A stretch of DNA of 64,000 nucleotides from Halichondria panicea (lineage: Eukaryota; Porifera; Demospongiae; Suberitida; Halichondriidae), in assembly GCF_963675165.1 (NCBI RefSeq), contig NC_087383.1, positions 4,122,979-4,186,978 of the forward strand, written 5' to 3'. Within the stretch, counting starts at the first letter, position 1, and every line of letters begins with the position of its first letter. Shown in pieces: positions 23,030 to 35,169 of this stretch. The position numbers and the translations under genes are program-made. The notes under the pieces were generated by a model. The model saw only the letters and a list, made by a program, of their open reading frames with translations. It made no database searches and was not told the DNA's origin.

Positions 23030-23820
23030 CTGTTTTAGAAGTAAATTGTTTTGCATTGCTTATACATGTGAATGTGTTGAGATATACATGCAGTCACCTA
23101 ATTAGCAATTACTATCACTTTACTTTATATGATACCTATATACGACTAGAAAAACATTTGCAATGTGAAAAATTGCTAGGATTGGCCAGGGGAACCACAA
23201 AAAAGCGTGGAAACAAGAAATCCGACGAGAGCATAACTCCAATCCTTTACAACGTCAATCACATGTACTGGTAGTTTTCCCATGTTTTCCCAGCCAATAT
23301 GCCACGCAATTTTTACTCAGTGGTGTGATGACCAATCCCTATATATTTATTATACATCCATTTTGGAATGTGCGGGCATATAATCATGATGATTTGTGAT
23401 GAATTGATGTTCCTAATACATGCAGTGTTGAGCACAGGTACACACAGTCCATGCGTAGTAACATGCACGGACCGTACTGGTGACCTGCATGGAATGATTT
23501 GGTGGATGTTCAATGCGCATTGAGTGTCTAGTGTGGACAGGCCTTTAGTCAGTCAGACAACGAGCGGTGAAACGTCGAAATAGTGCAATTTTTAAAATGG
23601 CAATATTCATACGTTCATGGATTATGAAATGAGAGATACAAAGAGAGAAAAGGCTAAATAAACTATCTGTCCATTCAGTTTTGATGTGGCCTTTCCCTGC
23701 AGAGATAAAACAGTTTGAACATGAGTCAAAATAAGTGAAATATTGCTAAACACGGGCAAACCCACTGCCAATCCTATGTAAAACCTACTGATCTAAGTTG
23801 ATTGTAAATATTGGCTGTAT
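23030..23820. other. Gap between the two element genes
   Basis: No supported gene. A frame at 23151-23274 (EKHLQCEKLLGLARGTTKKR, GNKKSDESITPIL) could be a small exon of either gene but has no clear splice partner. It presumably contains the terminator of the transposase and the promoter of the next gene. Confidence 0.4.
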
Positions 23821-23849
23821 TAAATATTGAAGTGGTGGGTGTAGATATG

Positions 23850-26800
23850 TTTGAGAAGGGCGGAGTTTACGACTCATGTGCATGACCGCTGTGCGCAGCA
23901 TCTAAAACAGTGTCTCTCTAGCACACTAGTACTGCAAGCTGCTTGTGCACATAGATCGATCAATTCAATGAGGCTAGTGCAGGAAAACCACAGCATTGGC
24001 TACTGGAAAGAAAAGAGTGGTCCTGCCAGAAAATTCTATAAGCTTACAAATTTCAGTTTGAGGCTATTGAAGCATGTCCGAGCACCAGAGGAGCTACCAC
24101 ATTTTTCTGGATTTGTAGTGGAAGTGACCCAAAAGCAGAGGTACCGTGGTGAAGTAAACGAAAGTTCAAGCGATATCTCAAAAGGGTAACGAATGCATGC
24201 ATGCATTTTTGCTTATTCAGTTATTTATTGTATAATACAGGTTGGCATTCATACCATGGTACAAGATACCCAACACAGAACAACTTCTGCAATATCTCAG
24301 TCCTGCTATTCCGTCAGGGGCATTATCTTCACAACTCTCACTCTCTCAAACAAAGTCATTATTGATGCAGCTGTGTCAAGAGTTTTTTGAGTAAGCTATA
24401 TTTTTTAGTGTAAGGAATCCATGCAATGACTATAAGTATTATAATTATACCTGTGATGATTTTACTGCTACATCTAGACACTAGTTGATAGTATTTATAT
24501 ACATGGGAAGTATACGTACATGCATGGGAAAAGCGCCTCAGAGCAGGTATATATACTATGGGACTTATAGTATATACGTATGTATATACCTGCAATTTAC
24601 TTATAGTACACCTATATATATAGTAATCCTTTGTCAAGTAATATAATTATAAAGTCAAGCCTTGAGGGCAAGGTTTGCACATGCATGCATGCGCACTATA
24701 GTATCTAGACACTTGCACTCACTGTTTTGTCACTGTCCATGTGATTTAGAAGCCCTTAGCCACTTGTAGTATACCCTCGCTATTAGTTGTACTATATTTT
24801 GGCATGTGACTTTCATTGTTTGTGCAATTTGCTATAGCCATTGGATCACTTTCCACATGTCTTGTTACTATACATGCTGTGTCATTCCCCCATTGTGTTT
24901 TGCAATCCATTCACTACAAGTACCTGTATTTGGATATGTTATGTTCTATCTTCAGTGTGCATGAATTTACAAATTCATATAATTATACATGCACAATATA
25001 CTTTTCAATATACCTTTCAATTGTGCACTCTTATTAAGTCTCCCGTACCCCCTTATATAATTATACCTATTATGTGTTTAGGTGATTTCTCTCTTGGATG
25101 CTAATAAATTAAGTAGCTACTACTGTACAGCCATTTTTACCATGAGATAGTTCTTAACTTTCTAATAGCTAATATACAAAAAACAAATCGAACTATAATA
25201 ATGAGTAATCGAAATACTGTATATTAAGTAACATTGAAGGCCATTACCTATAAGGATTACAAACACATACATTATGATTAATATGCATGCATGCACATGA
25301 ATTATAGGAATGAAGACAGTGATGCAGATGAGGATGACACAGAGCCATCACGATACCACCCTGTATCTTGCACTGGGCTTCAACCTGATTCTAAAGTGTT
25401 TGTATTTGGACCTGAGTTCCAAATTGAGGAGGATGGTGCAGTAATTTCTCAAGAGAACAGCAGTACATTTGGATTGATGCCATCCTTCAGAAATTGCAGC
25501 GGACCGTGAACTCTCTACCACCAATTCCAAATCCTACTCTTCAGCACCTACATACGATTGTCCGAGGAATGCACAGCATCTCTGGAGACAATGTTTTCAG
25601 TGGATTGTTCCTTTTAGGCAAGTTCTGATCAGCTAAGTGCATGCATGCATTACATGATCCAATTTGCTGAAAGCATATAATTATACTACTACCTTTTCAA
25701 CTGTAAGTAATTAAACCAGTACGAATTGAGTGTTATAGCAATACTTTTCTGCCCTTAATAAAAGGTTGGAAATACTTTATATACATAATAATACCTTAAT
25801 TATATAGCAACATTTTCTAGGCACTTATATTTCATGGAATGGCCTCTAAAAACATTTCTTTGCACAATGTTTGAATGCCGCTTACCTGAAGCCACGCTTT
25901 AATCTTTGCAAGTTATAGCTAATAATTTTTGTGGATTTAACTTTTGTAGGATTGCTAACCCACGAAATCAGCAACAATTATATATAAGCCCTTCGAAAAT
26001 GTTGCGCTATACGGGAAGGAGGGGATTGTTCAGTGTATCATAATGCATGATTATAGTGCTAACTATACTGCATGGATGCATTTGCAGCATCTTCCGTGCA
26101 TAATTATGACTATATAATTATATATAGGTGCAGGAATTATGTCAATGCACTATGAGGCCATCATAGCACGATGTGGATCTATTGGTATGGCAATAGCTAC
26201 TAGCGCAATCAGCAGAGGCAAGACCAATTGCGCAAAGCTTGCTATTGCGATGTGTGGAAACTATCCCAAAGGATGCGCAGGCTATCTCACTGATAGTATG
26301 GCAAGGGGTCACTTGAGTGGCAGTCTTCCATTTCTGTACGATGATCCCAGCAGCGATACTGTCTTGAAGCCCCTCCTCATGAATTCATTTGGTGGGACAG
26401 AAATAGGTACTAAGAAGGCACAGTTTTCTGCCAGGTGTTCTCCCATCGTCACGTGCAATGAGTTCGTTATGGAAAAATTGGCTCAAGCAGATGATCGGTT
26501 AGTACATGCGGACATGGTGGGAGGATCCCATATTTTATACAGGAGGTTCCAATGTATATAAATAATTATACATAATTATACATTTGCATAATAATATTAT
26601 AGTGATTACATGCAATTATATAGGTACATGGCCAGAGCAATTTTGGTGCCATTTGTGTTTGAAGCTCCTCCAATGAGAGTGGACACCCTTGATACCATTC
26701 TAGCAGAAGCTCATAGGGCACTGCCGGAGGCAATATCCATTGGCTACTGGTTGAAGAATCTACCCCAAAACCTACTCTATGAAACGGTAGAGAAAGTACA

Positions 26801-29800
26801 GGAATCTGTTGAAGGGAAGATGGACGGCAGGCTGGCGATGCAGTATGCTCTATATCTACTGTGTGCAAAAGAGGTATAATTATTATGTATAATAGTGACT
26901 TACAATAATGCTTGCTTTCATACTTAATTGTTCACTCAATTGTAGATTTCTGATAGGGCTGGGTGCAGTGAGGTGACATCTGATCACATTTGGGATCACT
27001 TTCAGAGTGCGATAGTACCGGCTATTTGCAATTGGCAAATTGGAGAGAGTGACACAAATGAAAAAGCTGAGAGCAACAACTTGGGAAAACTCTTGCACAA
27101 AGGTCTTCAAAAGGCCCTAATTTCTGACGAGCATATGTCCGAGGTGCGTGCATGCATGTGTGCACATTTGACATACTGCATATTATATATAATATATAGT
27201 CCTGCTATTTGTGCAGTTTCTGAACTGTGTCACCCCAAATGTGAATTACCACCTGAAAAACACAAAGGACATGGTTCAAGGAGCAGCCATTCGACTCCAG
27301 GTTTTCTTAAATTACCTAGACAGCCATGGAATTCCTCATGCTTCGCACAAAGTCATTCGAAGGAAGACAAAGAAATGCAAAAGATGTGCTCCCAGAAAGC
27401 GCCAGTATTTCCTTCGAAAGGATGTGGTAGTCTGCTCAAGGAAAATAAGGAGAGAGTTAGCAGAATGCAAAGGGTGCATCTGTATACCCAGAGATCAGCT
27501 AAAGGAAGGATTTATCGAAGCCTTTAAGCACAGTAAGCCCGATTATTGGTAAATTACATCTTGCGCATGCATGCATATAAAATATTATAGTCTGTCAGAC
27601 GTGCATGCATAGGTATACCAATTTATTCTAGTGTTCCATGCATGCATGACTGTGAATATGGCTGATCAATTTGCATACATATATATAGAATCTTCAAGAA
27701 GCTCTACCGACAAACATAACAATTCAGAGGGTTCAAGGGATCAACTAGATGACTCAGGTATATTATATTATACCATCATGCAACTAGTTGGAGCATGCAA
27801 GACTATACCAACCCACAATCTTGTTTTCGAACTTTTTGTTACTTCAGTGCGCATGCTCTTCCAACCCTACTCTTCCCCATTTTTTCACAAAATGTTTTTT
27901 GCACTTGTTTGTACCCTTTTTACTGCATGCATGTATTATACAGTTGTGTCATGCACGTCATTATAAGGAGATGTTCATTGTATATAATCATAGGCATCCA
28001 CATTGAAGACGAATTTACGGATGACACACAGTTATCAGGTTAATAATGATGCATGCAATAATTATATGCTTGCATGTAAAGTATTACTATAATTGCAGGT
28101 GAACCACTAGAACACAATATTGATTATAAAGAACAACAGCCTTGGTTCTTTTATGAAGGTTTGTATTATATTGCAGGTCAAAATTATAATTAGCACGCAT
28201 GCATGCATGCATGCAGATCTCAGTGACAATGAATTTTATTCTCTCCTTGGTGAGCACTACCTCGAAGAGCTTGAGGACCAGTTGGATCCTACGTCTCATC
28301 ATGAGCAACAAGAAGAGCCAGCTCCTCCAAAGAAGAAGACAACACTAAAAATAGGTATATACTTATAGTATTATTATTACTGTATAATATGAAGAACATA
28401 ATTATTATAGGAACTCCGAAGGAATTTGAAGTGCAGTCTACCCCCCAACAAAGACTAACAATATCATCAGCCAATCCATTAGGTATGTCAGTATACTGTA
28501 GTGATATTGAGGTGCAAAATTTCCTTTTTCGAAGGCAAGGCAGTTAATGAGAAAGTTAAAACGGGCCATGGACGCACCGGTATATATACACATGCTAAGC
28601 TAGCTATTGGTAATTGTGGTTTCCTATGACTATTCAGAACACCCAAACATTTCTGCTGAGGGCTCTGCATGTAATTTATATATAATTATATATACCCACA
28701 AATACGATTATTTTAATTATATAAAATTATGTCATATTTTATATACATGGATGCAGTGCTATGTCATTATCCTCTCACACCTGTCCGTCTCCATCGACTA
28801 GGAGTTACACCACCAAGACAGAGGCAATTAGGTATGGTGTATATATTATACATTATAGCTAATTTTTGCTGTTTTTGTGGGCCCCGTAGACTGGCCGTAG
28901 TATAGTTTGCCGCCTTGACTATCTGCTATTATAACTTGCAAAACATATATTATTATTAATGGGGCTGGAGGTGATTCTGATAAGCATGCCGGAGTTAATA
29001 ATTACTCCTGATGATTCAAAGAAATAATGCCCTGCACATACTTTTATCCTGCACTCTCAGTGCAAAAGAAGCGTCCTGTTTCGGTATCACTGACAAAATT
29101 GTATGAAAGAATTGGAGTAAGTCCTGCCAGATTGAGTGGCCATGCACGCAGAAAAGCAACATCTACTACAGTTGTGGTAAGAAGGAACCTGTTAACAGAA
29201 TTGGCCAAAGTGAAGTTGGGCGTTAAAAAAGGTAGCTATAAATATATAATAAATAACATGCATGATGCACTTAAAAACATTGTGCAAATTGTATTCAGAC
29301 AACAGTAAATGTCTCGCTGAATTCAAAGCAACTGGCAAGCAAAGTAAGATGCATGTCAAGTGCCTGCATGTATTGTGCATGTATTATACTATGTTTTTTA
29401 TATATGCTATAGGCTTTAAAGTTATCATAATTATATACTCACATGCAGACAAATCAAATTATGCTGCCAAGAACAGAAGCAAAACCAAAATTGCTAGTAA
29501 ACCACGATCGCCTGCAAATACCAGAAGTAAAACAAAACCTGCTAGTCAACCACAATCTGCCAAGATATTGTCTACCAATGGTGCCAAAAGAAAAAAGAAC
29601 TGTGCTAATAAACCGCAAGGCAAATCTGCTGTACAAGTTGCAATTGTAGGAGGTAATTAGATAATTATTATGTGCTGACAAACAATAATTATATATAGTG
29701 CATGCATGGCATGTAGTGATATAATGTAATTATATTGACTCGGGCAATGCATATAAGTGTATATGATAAATGCAAGTGGCACTTATTTCCATGTATATGT

Positions 29801-29983
29801 TTTGATTGTGCAGAAGACAAGGAGCAATGCCCTAAGTATGTATGCGTATACAAAAGAGTGCCTCGTGCTTCAACCATGATTGCTTGTCACACATGTGACC
29901 AATGGTTCCACATCAAGTGCGTATCGTTATCACAAAAAGAAGCTGGGAAGATAGCACAGTGGCATTGCAGCAAATGCATGTAG
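23850..29983 (+). CDS. SF3/DUF927-like ATPase with basic tail and C-terminal PHD finger
   Basis: Many small exons in a row on the plus strand: about 23850-24187 (KQCLSSTLVLQAAC, LLKHVRAPEELPHFSGFVVE); 24241-24390 (LAFIPWYKIPNTEQLLQYL); about 25308-25620 (acidic start; IWIDAILQKL, LHTIVRGMHSISGDNVFSGL, with a frame change near 25440); 26129-26499 (ATPase core); 26623-26874; 26945-27142; 27217-27550; then short acidic or Lys-rich exons to 29660; and a last exon about 29814-29983. The core has a degenerate P-loop, SAISRGKTNCAKLAIAMCG, an acidic Walker B-like LPFLYDDPS, and SPIVTCNEF as sensor, resembling viral or plasmid primase-helicase (SF3/DUF927) ATPases. The end is a PHD-type C4HC3 finger (ACHTCDQWFHIKC, WHCSKCM). 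The start codon is not identified. I infer replication or target-binding help for the adjoining transposase. Confidence 0.55.
24400..25300. other. Intron-like gap inside the ATPase gene
   Basis: About 0.9 kb AT-rich stretch between the exons ending near 24390 and starting near 25308. It holds the motif AGAAGCCCTTAGCCACTTGT (24749) also seen near 19636 and 43205, suggesting a nested repeat fragment. No gene. Confidence 0.4.
29814..29983 (+). CDS. PHD finger exon (3' end of the ATPase gene)
   Basis: The last exon encodes CPKYVC, ACHTCDQWFHIKC and WHCSKCM, then a TAG stop. The eight metal ligands are in C4-H-C3 order with the aromatic (W) two residues before the H, as in PHD fingers that read histone H3 tails. 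The spacing of the first Cys pair (four residues between) is longer than usual. On a mobile element this would suggest chromatin-guided targeting. Confidence 0.75.
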
Positions 29984-30340
29984 CTAATACTTAATTTTGC
30001 CTGCATGAACTCAATCTATAATAACAGTTATTGTATCTATTATTTAGGTATATAATAATATTATAGTGTTTTGTGTGCTAGTATAGCATGTTGTTTTATG
30101 TATTATGTATATACAATCGAAATGAATGATATCTTGATACCATTGTGATAATAAGTTTTATGGGGGAAGGGTGGTTTTTATGTAGTTACATGCATGCATG
30201 CATGGCTATAATTATGGGGGGAAGGGGTTGTCTATATAATTATAATACCAGTGCATGTTATCATGAACATAATTATACATAATTATTATGCATGGCCGAG
30301 GGCCCTGTGAGGTGCATGCATCATGGGGTTGCCAATAAAA
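29984..30340. other. 3' flank of the ATPase gene
   Basis: AT-rich, with CATGCATGCATG near 30191, G-rich patches near 30160-30230, and AATAAA at 30336. No gene. Confidence 0.5.
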
Positions 30341-30343
30341 GTC

Positions 30344-31440
30344 TGTCAATATATAGTATAAACTAAATTTGTGATCATTCTGTCAATTGTGAACGCTTAT
30401 ATCAAACGTATATACTATATTATATAATTATATAGTATAAACTAAAATTTAATTTGTGCATGATCATTCTGTCAATTGTGAACGCTTATATATCAAACAT
30501 ATAATTATACTATATATATAGTATAAACTAAATTTGTGTGATCATTCTGTCAATTGTGAACGCTTATATCAAACGTATATACTATAGTATAAACTATATA
30601 TATAATTATATAGTATAAACTAAATGTGTGAACATTCTGTCAATTGTGAACGCTTATATCAAACGTATATATATATATAGTATATATATAGTATAAACTA
30701 AATTTGTGTGATCATTCTGTCAATTGTGAACGCTTATATCAAACGTATATATAGTATATATATAGTATAAACTAAATTTGTGTGATCATTCTGTCAATTG
30801 TACGCTTATATCAAAAGTATATATAGTATATATATAGTATAAACTAAATTTGTGTGATCATTCTGTCAATTGTACGCTTATATCAAAAGTATATACTATA
30901 GTATAAACTATATATATAATTATATAGTATAAACTAAATGTGTGATCATTCTGTCAATTGTGAACGCTTATATCAAACGTATATATATATATAGTATAAA
31001 CTAAATTTGTGTGATCATTCTGTCAATTGTGAACGCTTATATCAAACGTATATATAGTATATATATAGTATAAACTAAATTTGTGTGATCATTCTGTCAA
31101 TTGTGAACGCTTATATCAAACGTATATACTATATAGTATAAACTATATATATAATTATATAGTATAAACTAAATGTGTGATCATTCTGTCAATTGTGAAC
31201 GCTTATATCAAACGTATATATATATATAGTATATATATAGTATAAACTAAATTTGTGTGATCATTCTGTCAATTGTGAACGCTTATATCAAACGTATATA
31301 TATAGTATATATATATAGTATAAACTAAATGTGTGAACATTCTGTCAATTGGGAACGCTTATATATCAAACGTATACCTTACATGATTCCACAAATAGAA
31401 ACTAATTAATTTTGTGAACATTCTGTTAATTGTGAACGCA
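30344..31440. repeat. AT-rich tandem array, 14 units
   Basis: Fourteen units of about 73-90 bp share GTATAAACTAAATTTGTGTG followed by ATCATTCTGTCAATTG and TGAACGCTTATATCAAACG, separated by variable (TA)n spacers. The conserved ATTCTGTCAATTG core starts near 30377, 30467, 30544, 30634, 30714, 30788, 30860, 30948, 31017, 31091, 31183, 31263, 31339 and, degenerate, 31419. Several spacers are self-complementary (TATATAATTATATA). The array sits between the PHD exon and the next laminin-G exon. Confidence 0.93.
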
Positions 31441-31786
31441 TAATAATAAAGGAAAAATGTTGAATTTTCTACATAATATTACTTTCATGCAATAGAGATC
31501 TATATATGCATGTATTTATCATACACATAATGACATAATGATATAAATACGCTATATAGATATACACTATACATGTCTATCAGTTTGCATAATACCACTA
31601 TATATAGGCTATAGAGAATTGGAGACAACTCAAGTTCAGGTAGATTCTTCACCAGTCCTGATAGCAGTAGATCTATATCATGATTGTGATAGTGTGATAG
31701 TATCACAATTTATGCCCCACCAAAAAACCGTCCACAAATCAAACAGTGTATCATTTAAACGTTGATGTGTTTCTTTCTTTCTGCAG
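31441..31786. other. End of the 13 kb intron
   Basis: No gene. A small inverted repeat GATTGTGATAGTGTGATAGT / ACTATCACAAT-like lies near 31680-31710. Ends in the pyrimidine tract TTTCTTTCTTTCTGCAG, the acceptor of the laminin-G exon at 31787. Confidence 0.5.
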
Positions 31787-32144
31787 CTACTGTTCGTAGA
31801 CGTTTCACATCTCAAGCTCCCTCGTTCCAAGGTTGTATTGCAAACCTCTACCTGAGTCAAGGGGAGGAGGTCCCAGCTAGGAGACTGCTGCTGGCTCAGG
31901 CAGTGGAGGGGAACAATGTGGACCATAACATTTGTAGCCTGTAATCTCAGACTGAAACTTTGTATAAACTATAATTATAGCGGGTAAATTTCATGGCGTA
32001 AAAATTTTTTACCTTGAATGTGTGAGTATATATCCACACCTGCATGTCCACCATTAATGCTTATTCATTAACGACCTTTTTTGGGGAGTAATATAATGGT
32101 TGTGTAATGTGCCAACATAATATAAATTAAAATCATGGTCGAGG

Positions 32145-33420
32145 TTAGAATGCAAGCACAACAATCTCAGGCAGTCTACTTCTCTTCCTATCTTTCTTAG
32201 CGTCCCTGATTACTGTTTCGATACAGGATCTTAGGTGGTCGGGTATGTACAATAGTGTCAGTTCAGAGCAGTGGGTGGTTAGATGTCTGGCAAGGGTCTT
32301 CATTCCATCTTCTGTTATTGAGTGATTACCATCAATGTACAGTATTGTAATATTGTTGATCAGTCCAGTTGATAGCTCCTCGTTACTCTGATCAGTCAGT
32401 TTACAGTCATCCAAGTTCAGAGTCTTATAGACTGCAAGTCCAGCAGCAATGTGACGACAGCTAGTCACTGTGTTACCAGACAAAAAAAGATGTTCGAGGG
32501 AATTGTTTGTATTCAGAAGTTGATAGAGGGAAGCTCCATTGTCGTCTGATATTGTTAGTGAGCAACTGTGCAGGTCTAGGTTCTTTAATAATGTTTTAGT
32601 TGACAAGGCCTCACAGAGTGTCTAAGTCCACTGTTACCAACACAGATATTGAACTAGTACTGTTCCTTGATCACCTCAGCGATGTGGTGTGTCCCTTCTT
32701 CATGAATATCATTATTAGATAGATAAAGACTAATCTCGGAGTGAGAGTTGGGACTCTTGGAGAGTCCTCGGGCCAGAAATTTGCAGCCTTGGTCACCAAT
32801 AGAGCAACTTCCGAGGCTAAATGTGAATCCATTACTGGTGTTGGAACAAACTGATGCAAAATATGGTTCAGCGGCAGGACCCTCTCTCGGGAGGAGGGAC
32901 ACGAGGTGGTGGAGTCTGAGGAAACAAAACAATAGGTGAGTACTATTCCTAGTGATAGTACTATGTTAAAATAATAGATAATTGTATGTGTGTAACAAAA
33001 GCGACAGTTTCTTATGTTGCAATCACTCCCACAACGTATGGTACCACAATGACCACACTCTCACATATGACAGACTCACATTTGTCAGACAAGCATACTT
33101 GCACACTTGAACAGCAACGTCTCCTTTGAGCAGGGAGAGTAAGATGAGTAGCAGAGCTTGGAAGGTGGCTTGTAGTTGGTTCTTGTTCTGCCAGTATTCT
33201 AGGGCAAGTTTCATTCCGGCTTGAATGCGGTTTAGACGTGTTTTAGCCTTCACTTCGCTTACGTCAGTTTTCTGTCCAGGTGACAGCTCCAGCTTTTCAA
33301 GATAGTCATCAGTGTTATCGAAACATGCGGCTAACTCAGGTAGATCTGGTTCCTGTATTGCTGTATTGAGCTGCTCATCAGTCAGTTTCATTTCTGTCTT
33401 CACATTGTCAACTGTGAGCT
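32145..33420 (-). pseudogene. NLR-B: NLR pseudogene with the NACHT domain deleted
   Basis: Reads as a death-like exon (33420-about 33080; ELTVDNVKTEMKLTDEQL) followed by an exon whose first codons (PPSRE, about 32900) are fused to the start of the LRR part (ASVCSNTSNGFTF, about 32850). About 1.65 kb that encodes NACHT in NLR-A and NLR-D is missing. The junction near 32870 has a short homology (TTCAGC). The LRR part is broken again near 32615, and a 2 bp insertion near 33093 shifts the death exon (KYACLTNVS). The exon-1 region is replaced by an inverted-repeat element. A clear relic. Confidence 0.85.
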
Positions 33421-33908
33421 CTGAAAATAGATAGCAAGCACACAAGGTTAATTGCATGCCAGTCTCATGAATTAGCCGCCCTTCCTAAGTGAGAGACCTA
33501 GGAAGGGCGGCTAATTTGTGAGACTAATCAACAAGCTGAAAGACATCATGCAAGACAGCTTGCCATCAATAGAATCATGTCAGGGAACACTCCAAAACAC
33601 CCAGCTATAAGAAGCCATCATCTATGATTAAAAGAAGTTATATCCAGGACCATGCATGTACCACAGCAGAAGAGCCTGAGGCCTCCTTTTACAATAATGG
33701 ATCTATATACGTATAAAGTGGACCGTACATGCATGCTACATGCAACAAAGGCCAGCTATTGAGAAGCCTGGCCAAAATCTCACCCGCCCTGTGTTCGACT
33801 GTGGGAGGGAGCAGCTCAATACATGGTCGCAAAGCAGCTAGGCTAAACGCACAAGTTAGTTTTATTCTCTGTTTTACGTTTTAATAATCCATTCTCGTTC
33901 ACACAGTT

Positions 33909-34500
33909 AATGTGCATGTGACGCTCATTCAACTCCAAAATGATCTTGTTGTTGCCAAACCAGTTCAAGATACGACAAGAAATGAAGATTTTGATGAGCT
34001 CGAGCATTCTTCCTCATTAGTGTTCACACCTGAGTTTGCCAATGTGGTCAATGTCGATGGGATTGAGAATTAAAGACAACAAGGTGTTTGTTATTTGGAA
34101 GTGGCAGGTGCTACATCCACAAGACAAGACGGTAATAATAGTGAGGGGAATTGCTGTTTGTTTTTCCCGGACTATTCAGACGCAGAGTCTGAAACAGTCA
34201 CACACCATACCTTTCAAGGTGATCGGATGTATTAAGGAAAAACTATCCAAAAGTACTCTGAAAAGCAAGTGTACTTATTGACGAAGGTGTCCCTGTACAT
34301 ATATATAGAAGTACATGTTGAACATGACAATCCTGTGACTGCAATTGCGTTGTAGACGGTTCCTTTGGATACGTAGTGAAGGAAGTACGGGATGCTGTGT
34401 ACGATGCCCTCGTAAGGAATGACATTACTGTTGTAACATTCAAGTGGGTCAAATATGTCAGTGACTGGTATATACCGTATGGGCCCAGGGTTTTTTTTGC
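33909..34500 (+). pseudogene. Decayed coding fragment, possibly HIRAN-like
   Basis: After a CACAG acceptor-like site at 33907 a frame reads VNVHVTLIQLQNDLVVAKPV and ends in LVFTPEFANVVNVDGIEN then stop. Further on, in changing frames, FKVIGCIKE (34207), EVHVEHDNPVTAIA (about 34300) and VDGSFGYVVKEVRDAVYDAL (about 34355) resemble the layout of a HIRAN-type domain (conserved DNPxxxxAI, then a GY strand). Several stops and frame changes show it is not a working gene. The identification is weak. Confidence 0.3.
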
Positions 34501-35169
34501 TAACATAACAACGAAAGGTGTATGGCCGTCAAATTAATGTTGAAGTACACATTAAGTACTGTTATCGCCTAACCTAATTTTGCATTGATCAATTTCCAAT
34601 GACTGCATTAATTTAATTGTATAACACTCGCACGACTATAAACAATCATGTTCTAATAGCATTGTTCACCACTCATGTTCATTTTTTGTTGTATATTTCT
34701 ATTGAAATTCGACCAAGTGCAGCAATAACATGCATCATAATTATACACGTATTAATAGCTGTTAGCCATGAATATAATGCTCATGATTATCAATGTCTAA
34801 TTTATAAATAGTTGTGGTCAGTTATATTGCAGTAACTTGTGAGGGAGGATGATCAACTGGCACATTGTAGTATATATTCGCACATACATCAAATGAAGGC
34901 ATTTGGGTAATAATTGATGGCAACGAGGGATCCATTCGTTTGGGAGAACTTTCCTCCAATTTTACTTGACGGTGTGAAGTGTAAAATGTGCCCACCATAT
35001 CTCTGAAGAAGCATTCCACATCTCACATCTTCAGTTGTGGAAGCTCTTGAATGCTTGATATCTCCTCAGTGCAAGTGAGAGAGATCTTTATAGCAGTTCA
35101 CTCCACCGTACCTGTGTACCCATGGTTAGGCTCTTGAATCAGCCGCCCTTCTCAAGGTCTCTCCCCCCT

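Larger units (their letters stand above)
18803..31786 (+). mobile_element. Candidate composite transposon region filling one laminin-G intron
   Basis: The whole interval is an intron of the laminin-G gene. All other introns of that gene visible here are below about 0.6 kb, so about 13 kb of extra sequence is probably inserted. It holds two co-oriented multi-exon genes (KDZ-type transposase; SF3/DUF927-like ATPase with PHD finger), a truncated LINE, and a tandem array. Part of the left flank (19.6-20.45 kb) recurs at 43.2-43.47 kb, as expected of a dispersed element. I did not find convincing terminal inverted repeats or target duplications, so the real limits are unknown. Confidence 0.55.
17076..31944 (+). 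pseudogene. Laminin-G domain gene, decayed, with a 13 kb intron
   Basis: Exons read by frame and GT-AG ends: 17076-17201 (FMGEGYRHFTVAQRVEE, EFRTSQLLQVNTQ); about 17712-17860 (LTVDDEAINPLVSGGS, then after a frame change LLVGGSPDQ and RGCVRNLQYL); 18297-18410 (GISFSFSLPFRTISCSGLLL, ALELLNGT); 18572-18802 (VQFVFDNGP, then after a frame change DNEWHTLCAEKDGVRGVLIV and NINDPLYVGGMA); 31787-31944 (RRRFTSQAPSFQGCIANLYL, stop). These are the hallmarks of two laminin-G domains, as at the C-terminus of laminin alpha chains and related matrix proteins. Two frame changes inside exons (near 17755 and 18645) suggest a pseudogene unless they are sequencing errors. Exons 18572-18802 and 31787-31944 join in phase 1, so everything between them, 12,984 bp, is one intron. 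The upstream part of the gene is not in view. Confidence 0.72.

Noticed and set aside
25390-25445. 46 bp mini-intron to explain the frame change in the ATPase gene
   Set aside because: The GTGTTT donor and GGTGCAG acceptor are in the wrong phase and would give a stop, so the frame change is left unexplained.
30344-31440. CRISPR-like array
   Set aside because: Unit and spacer lengths vary, the spacers are (TA)n and not unique, and the context is a eukaryotic intron.
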